Origin: Symbiotaphrina buchneri
Lineage: Eukaryota > Ascomycota > Symbiotaphrinales > Symbiotaphrinaceae
NCBI GenBank assembly: GCA_001599915.1
Contig: BCIG01000008.1
Coordinates: 310,001 to 374,000 of the forward strand
DNA: 64,000 nucleotides
Reading direction: 5' to 3'
Shown here in pieces: positions 61,000-64,000 of this stretch. Numbering within the stretch: the first letter of the stretch is position 1; each line of letters starts with the position of its first letter. The notes beneath the pieces were generated by a model, which had not been told where the DNA came from, ran no database searches, and saw nothing but the letters and a program-made list of their open reading frames with translations. Position numbers and translations under genes: made by a program.

Positions 61000-63900
61000 A
61001 TGGCTCAAGTACCAATCATGAGCGTTGCAAATCTTACCAGGGTTTCAAGGCTGGCATGGGACCTCTATCATCACTGGTACTTTGCGGATGACAGCCCCTC
61101 TCAAGCATCGTACGAGCTGTTGGATGAGCTTGGTGCCGTCCAACGCATATTGCGAACTTTGAGAGATGATGTGAGCTGGAACCAAGGCATATTACTAGAT
61201 ATGGACGAGGTCAAATTATCAGGGCTCGATAGCTCTGTCTCTGGTTGTCTTGAAGCGTTGGCCTCTTTGGAATCACTGGTGGTGGACGGGAAATCGAAGG
61301 CAGTCCATTTAGGGGTAAGTATAGACGATATACACGGCTGCTTGGGCAAACTTGCTGAGGCGCTGCAGGATGTTTCGTGGCTGGAAGGTCATTGTGAACC
61401 TATCGTAGCCTTGCGTATCAAACTGGCAGCTCACCGATGCATTATCAGTCTGTGTTTGAGTGAACTCCCGAGGTGAGCAAGCATCAAGGGGACAGGGGTC
61501 CGTAGCACTTGACTGACGGTGTATAGTGCTTTCATAGCTCGCATGCAGATTTCCTTACGAGCGGTTTGTGGACCTCAAATTCTCCCGCATCAAACAAACA
61601 ATACCATGAGCGCATTGAGTGAGTCATATAAAATCTTGAATATTGGATCACCCCCAGGAGGGTTGGATGAGGGTAGTATCGACAATGAAATGTATCGGAG
61701 CATAACAGGTTCGACACTGGGTGAGTCCGCGCCTGGTTTGAAAAGGGCTCTCTCATCCGGACCGCGTACGTCTTTCGGGGAAGGCGATACCCTGCAATTG
61801 TGGGACTCCACCGCATCTACACTCTTGAACACTAACGAGGATTCGAGCTGGGGTCTGCCCGGGACATTATCAACACCTTTGTCCAAAACCAAGCGCCTAG
61901 AAAACGCTCATCCGGAGAAAAATGTGGCGCCATTAAACAGACAAGATTGGCTAGATGCAGACGAGACTGGAACTATGGTTGGACAGACACAATTCAGCCT
62001 CCATGATGTGACAGACGTCCTTGGACAAGTAATGCAGGTGCTTCTGCAAAGCAAGCAAGACGAGATCGATTCAAAACATATCAAAGTACCATCTCCATTT
62101 TCGTTGGACATGTGTAACTTCGCTGTGCTAGAGGCTTTCAGACATTCTCTGAAAGATGACTTCCACATGACGGTAATGAATGCCAGAGACTGGCTTCGCG
62201 TTGCGACATGGTGGCTTCTCAAAGCGTCTCACGTATTTGATGGTCCAAAGGATGCACCCGCGATAGGATCACGACAGGCAGCCCAAGCCTACGTGAACCT
62301 CATGAAAGCGGGTTGGGTAATACGTGAGAAGATCATACAGGATGACGGTATGAGAGTTCTACTCTCTGCACCATCGCTAAAGCTAGTGGCATCCCTCTGT
62401 GACCTTCTGGATTGCTGGAATCGAAAGTTCCGCTCATTCCCTCCCATTGCTTCTTCGGACATCCGACACACCAATTTGGCCATACTGGAACATCTGCAGC
62501 CCGAAGAGGAGACACTTGAAGAAGGAAACCCTTGCGATGCCCGGTTTATTACACTACAAAGGCATATCTCTGGGCCAGAAACAGAAATAGTCCACCTGAG
62601 GACTTTCGTCAATGCTGAGGTCAGCTCCAAAACACTGCATATGAAGTCCAATGACGCGCCCTTTATGTTGGTCGTCTTTACGAAGGATGGGGAGAGCGAG
62701 CCGCTTGTCAGCATATGCAACCAGAACAGCACGTTCGCTATCACAAAAGCTCGTAAGTGTACTGGCACATATTCTGAAAGTCCGGGCAGCTCATTCTATT
62801 AAGTCACTTCGAAGGATATCGTCTCTCATCTGCCGCTCTTTGAGTCTGAGCCTTGTAATCAATCACCTCAGCCTGTTGCCCTTAAATTTGGTCGATTGAA
62901 GGTTTCTGTCCAGTTCCAAGATCCCCATGGTGAGTAAATCTCGGCTCTGAACAAAGATTACGCGGAACCCTAATGGCGTGGAGCCCTCGCCACGTTCTTG
63001 GAGTTTGCTAGATCATACTTTGAAGCCGTCTATGAGAGAGAACCACAAACAAGGCTGGACGGCAGAGAAAAATTGATTTTCAGGTGGTGGGTCTGGCGGT
63101 ATGGCTTTGCCCGACATACTGCTGATATACTGTAGTGCTTCAAGGACGTACGAGAGCCTCATATCTTCTGATAACGGACCGGGCCTTCCTTCACAAATAT
63201 CCAAATCATGTGATATTCGGATCATGGAGACTAACAGTGATCGGGGTTGGAGGATTACTAGGAGATTTGTTGTGAGCTCGTCTGCCGGCGAGGACAGGCC
63301 ATGGTGTCGGTCTGTGTTCCTCCCTCTGAGTCAAGTGCAGCTCCGCCGAGATAGGGGCTCGCGGGAAGTCATTGCCCGCTGGTCTGATTGCACCCACGAA
63401 ACCATTGAGCCTGATGGTCATGGCGACAATCATTACTCCTATATATACGATCTTCAAAAACCTAACAACGCCGTCAGGGTCGAATTCCGTAGCGAGGCCG
63501 ACGCTGCTGAATTCGAAAAGGCAGTTCTACACCTGAGCTATACCCCCATATTTTCTTGTCTTCACAGGCAGGAAGAGAGGTGCATCTATAATGTGCACGA
63601 TAATCTGCATCCCAGGCAGGATTACAGAGCAATATTAGCAGGACGTACTTCAGGGGCTTGGTTGTTCTCGGAACTTTTCTACTTGTGTCGTGCTGTCGAC
63701 TTTCAATACCACCGGAAGCTTGGTCATCTTGAGCTTTTCCAGGTCAACTATGTGGACTACATCTCGACGCACATAGAGAAGCTATTTAGGCCTAGCCAGA
63801 ATGCGGAGCCTACCTTTTCACATGCTGAGAAGCGGCTTTGCGACACCTCTGTGGACTTCCCAAGTCAGAAGTCCAGTGACAGGTTCTTGAGTACCCTTAC

Positions 63901-64000
63901 CAGAGGATACGATTTGAAGTTTTCGGAGGATGCACAGGTGTCTTGCAAGGTCCCCTCACGTCTTGGTATTACAAAGTCCAGCAAGGGAACTGCTGCCGTC
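61000..64000 (+). CDS. Large uncharacterised fungal protein, cut by right edge
   Basis: Not recognised. Exons 61000-61472, 61527-62752, 62804-62929 and 63084 to the edge join in phase to about 920 visible residues with no stop at the end. The N-terminal 160 residues are helical (WDLYHHWYFADDSPSQASYELLDEL), a layout often seen at the start of fungal NLR-like and other large cytosolic proteins. The middle is mixed: a disordered linker, then a helical block (VLEAFRHSLKDDFHMTVMNARDWLRVATWWLL). Near 63450-63530, NNAVRVEFRSEADAAEFEKAVLHL resembles the end of a PH-like fold. The third intron (62930-63083, 154 bases) is longer than the others and could hide a small exon. I assign no function. Confidence 0.65.

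Overview
The window looks like nuclear DNA of a filamentous ascomycete (Pezizomycotina). Genes sit on both strands, spaced roughly 0.2 to 1.7 kb apart except for one 6-kb stretch. They carry short introns (47-91 bases, apart from one weaker 154-base model) with GTNNGT donors and CTRAY-type branch points. The gene set is typical of that group: sulfur controller sconB, a KlpA-type kinesin-14, Atg17, a Gac1-type PP1 subunit and a Loa1/Vps66 acyltransferase. I found no rRNA, tRNA, CRISPR array or recognisable transposon.

Layout, left to right: Trm732/THADA (-, cut by the left edge) is divergent from tim23 (+). Then come an uncharacterised gene (+), a Ser/Thr kinase with an in-frame stop (+) and dihydroxy-acid dehydratase ilv3 (+), convergent with the Loa1-type acyltransferase (-). 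Kinesin-14 (+) converges on a class-3 lipase (-), followed by PI 4-kinase pik1 (-). Divergent from pik1 are a NOSIP-type RING protein, a membrane-anchored unknown and an annexin (all +). Next are a small unknown gene (-), a BolA3-type protein (-), a mitochondrial cupin (+) and a CBM21 PP1-targeting subunit (-). A gene-poor 6-kb stretch (38.5-44.5 kb) follows. Then smc3 (-) is divergent from rio1 (+), atg17 (-) from sconB (+), a RING-ZZ-ZZ-ZZ-SH3 protein (+) converges on an EXPERA/EBP membrane protein (-), and a large unknown gene (+) runs off the right edge.

The genes are mostly housekeeping and do not form one pathway. Several act in mitochondria (Tim23, Ilv3, BolA3-like, probably the cupin); Ilv3 and BolA3 are linked through Fe-S cluster supply. 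Others cover tRNA modification, ribosome maturation, cohesion, spindle motors, phosphoinositides, lipids, autophagy, glycogen and sulfur control. I see no defence or secondary-metabolite cluster.

Gene models were built by reading exon frames across splice sites. Every internal exon pair keeps phase, and nearly all joins restore a family motif or a continuous reading frame. The most interesting points are: an in-frame TAA splitting the kinase gene; a GC-AG intron in pik1 required by the frame; a 17-base inverted repeat between atg17 and sconB; repeated TACCTTAAGGTA-type motifs confined to gaps; two stop-free 57-base introns; and several terminal exons of 7-14 codons.
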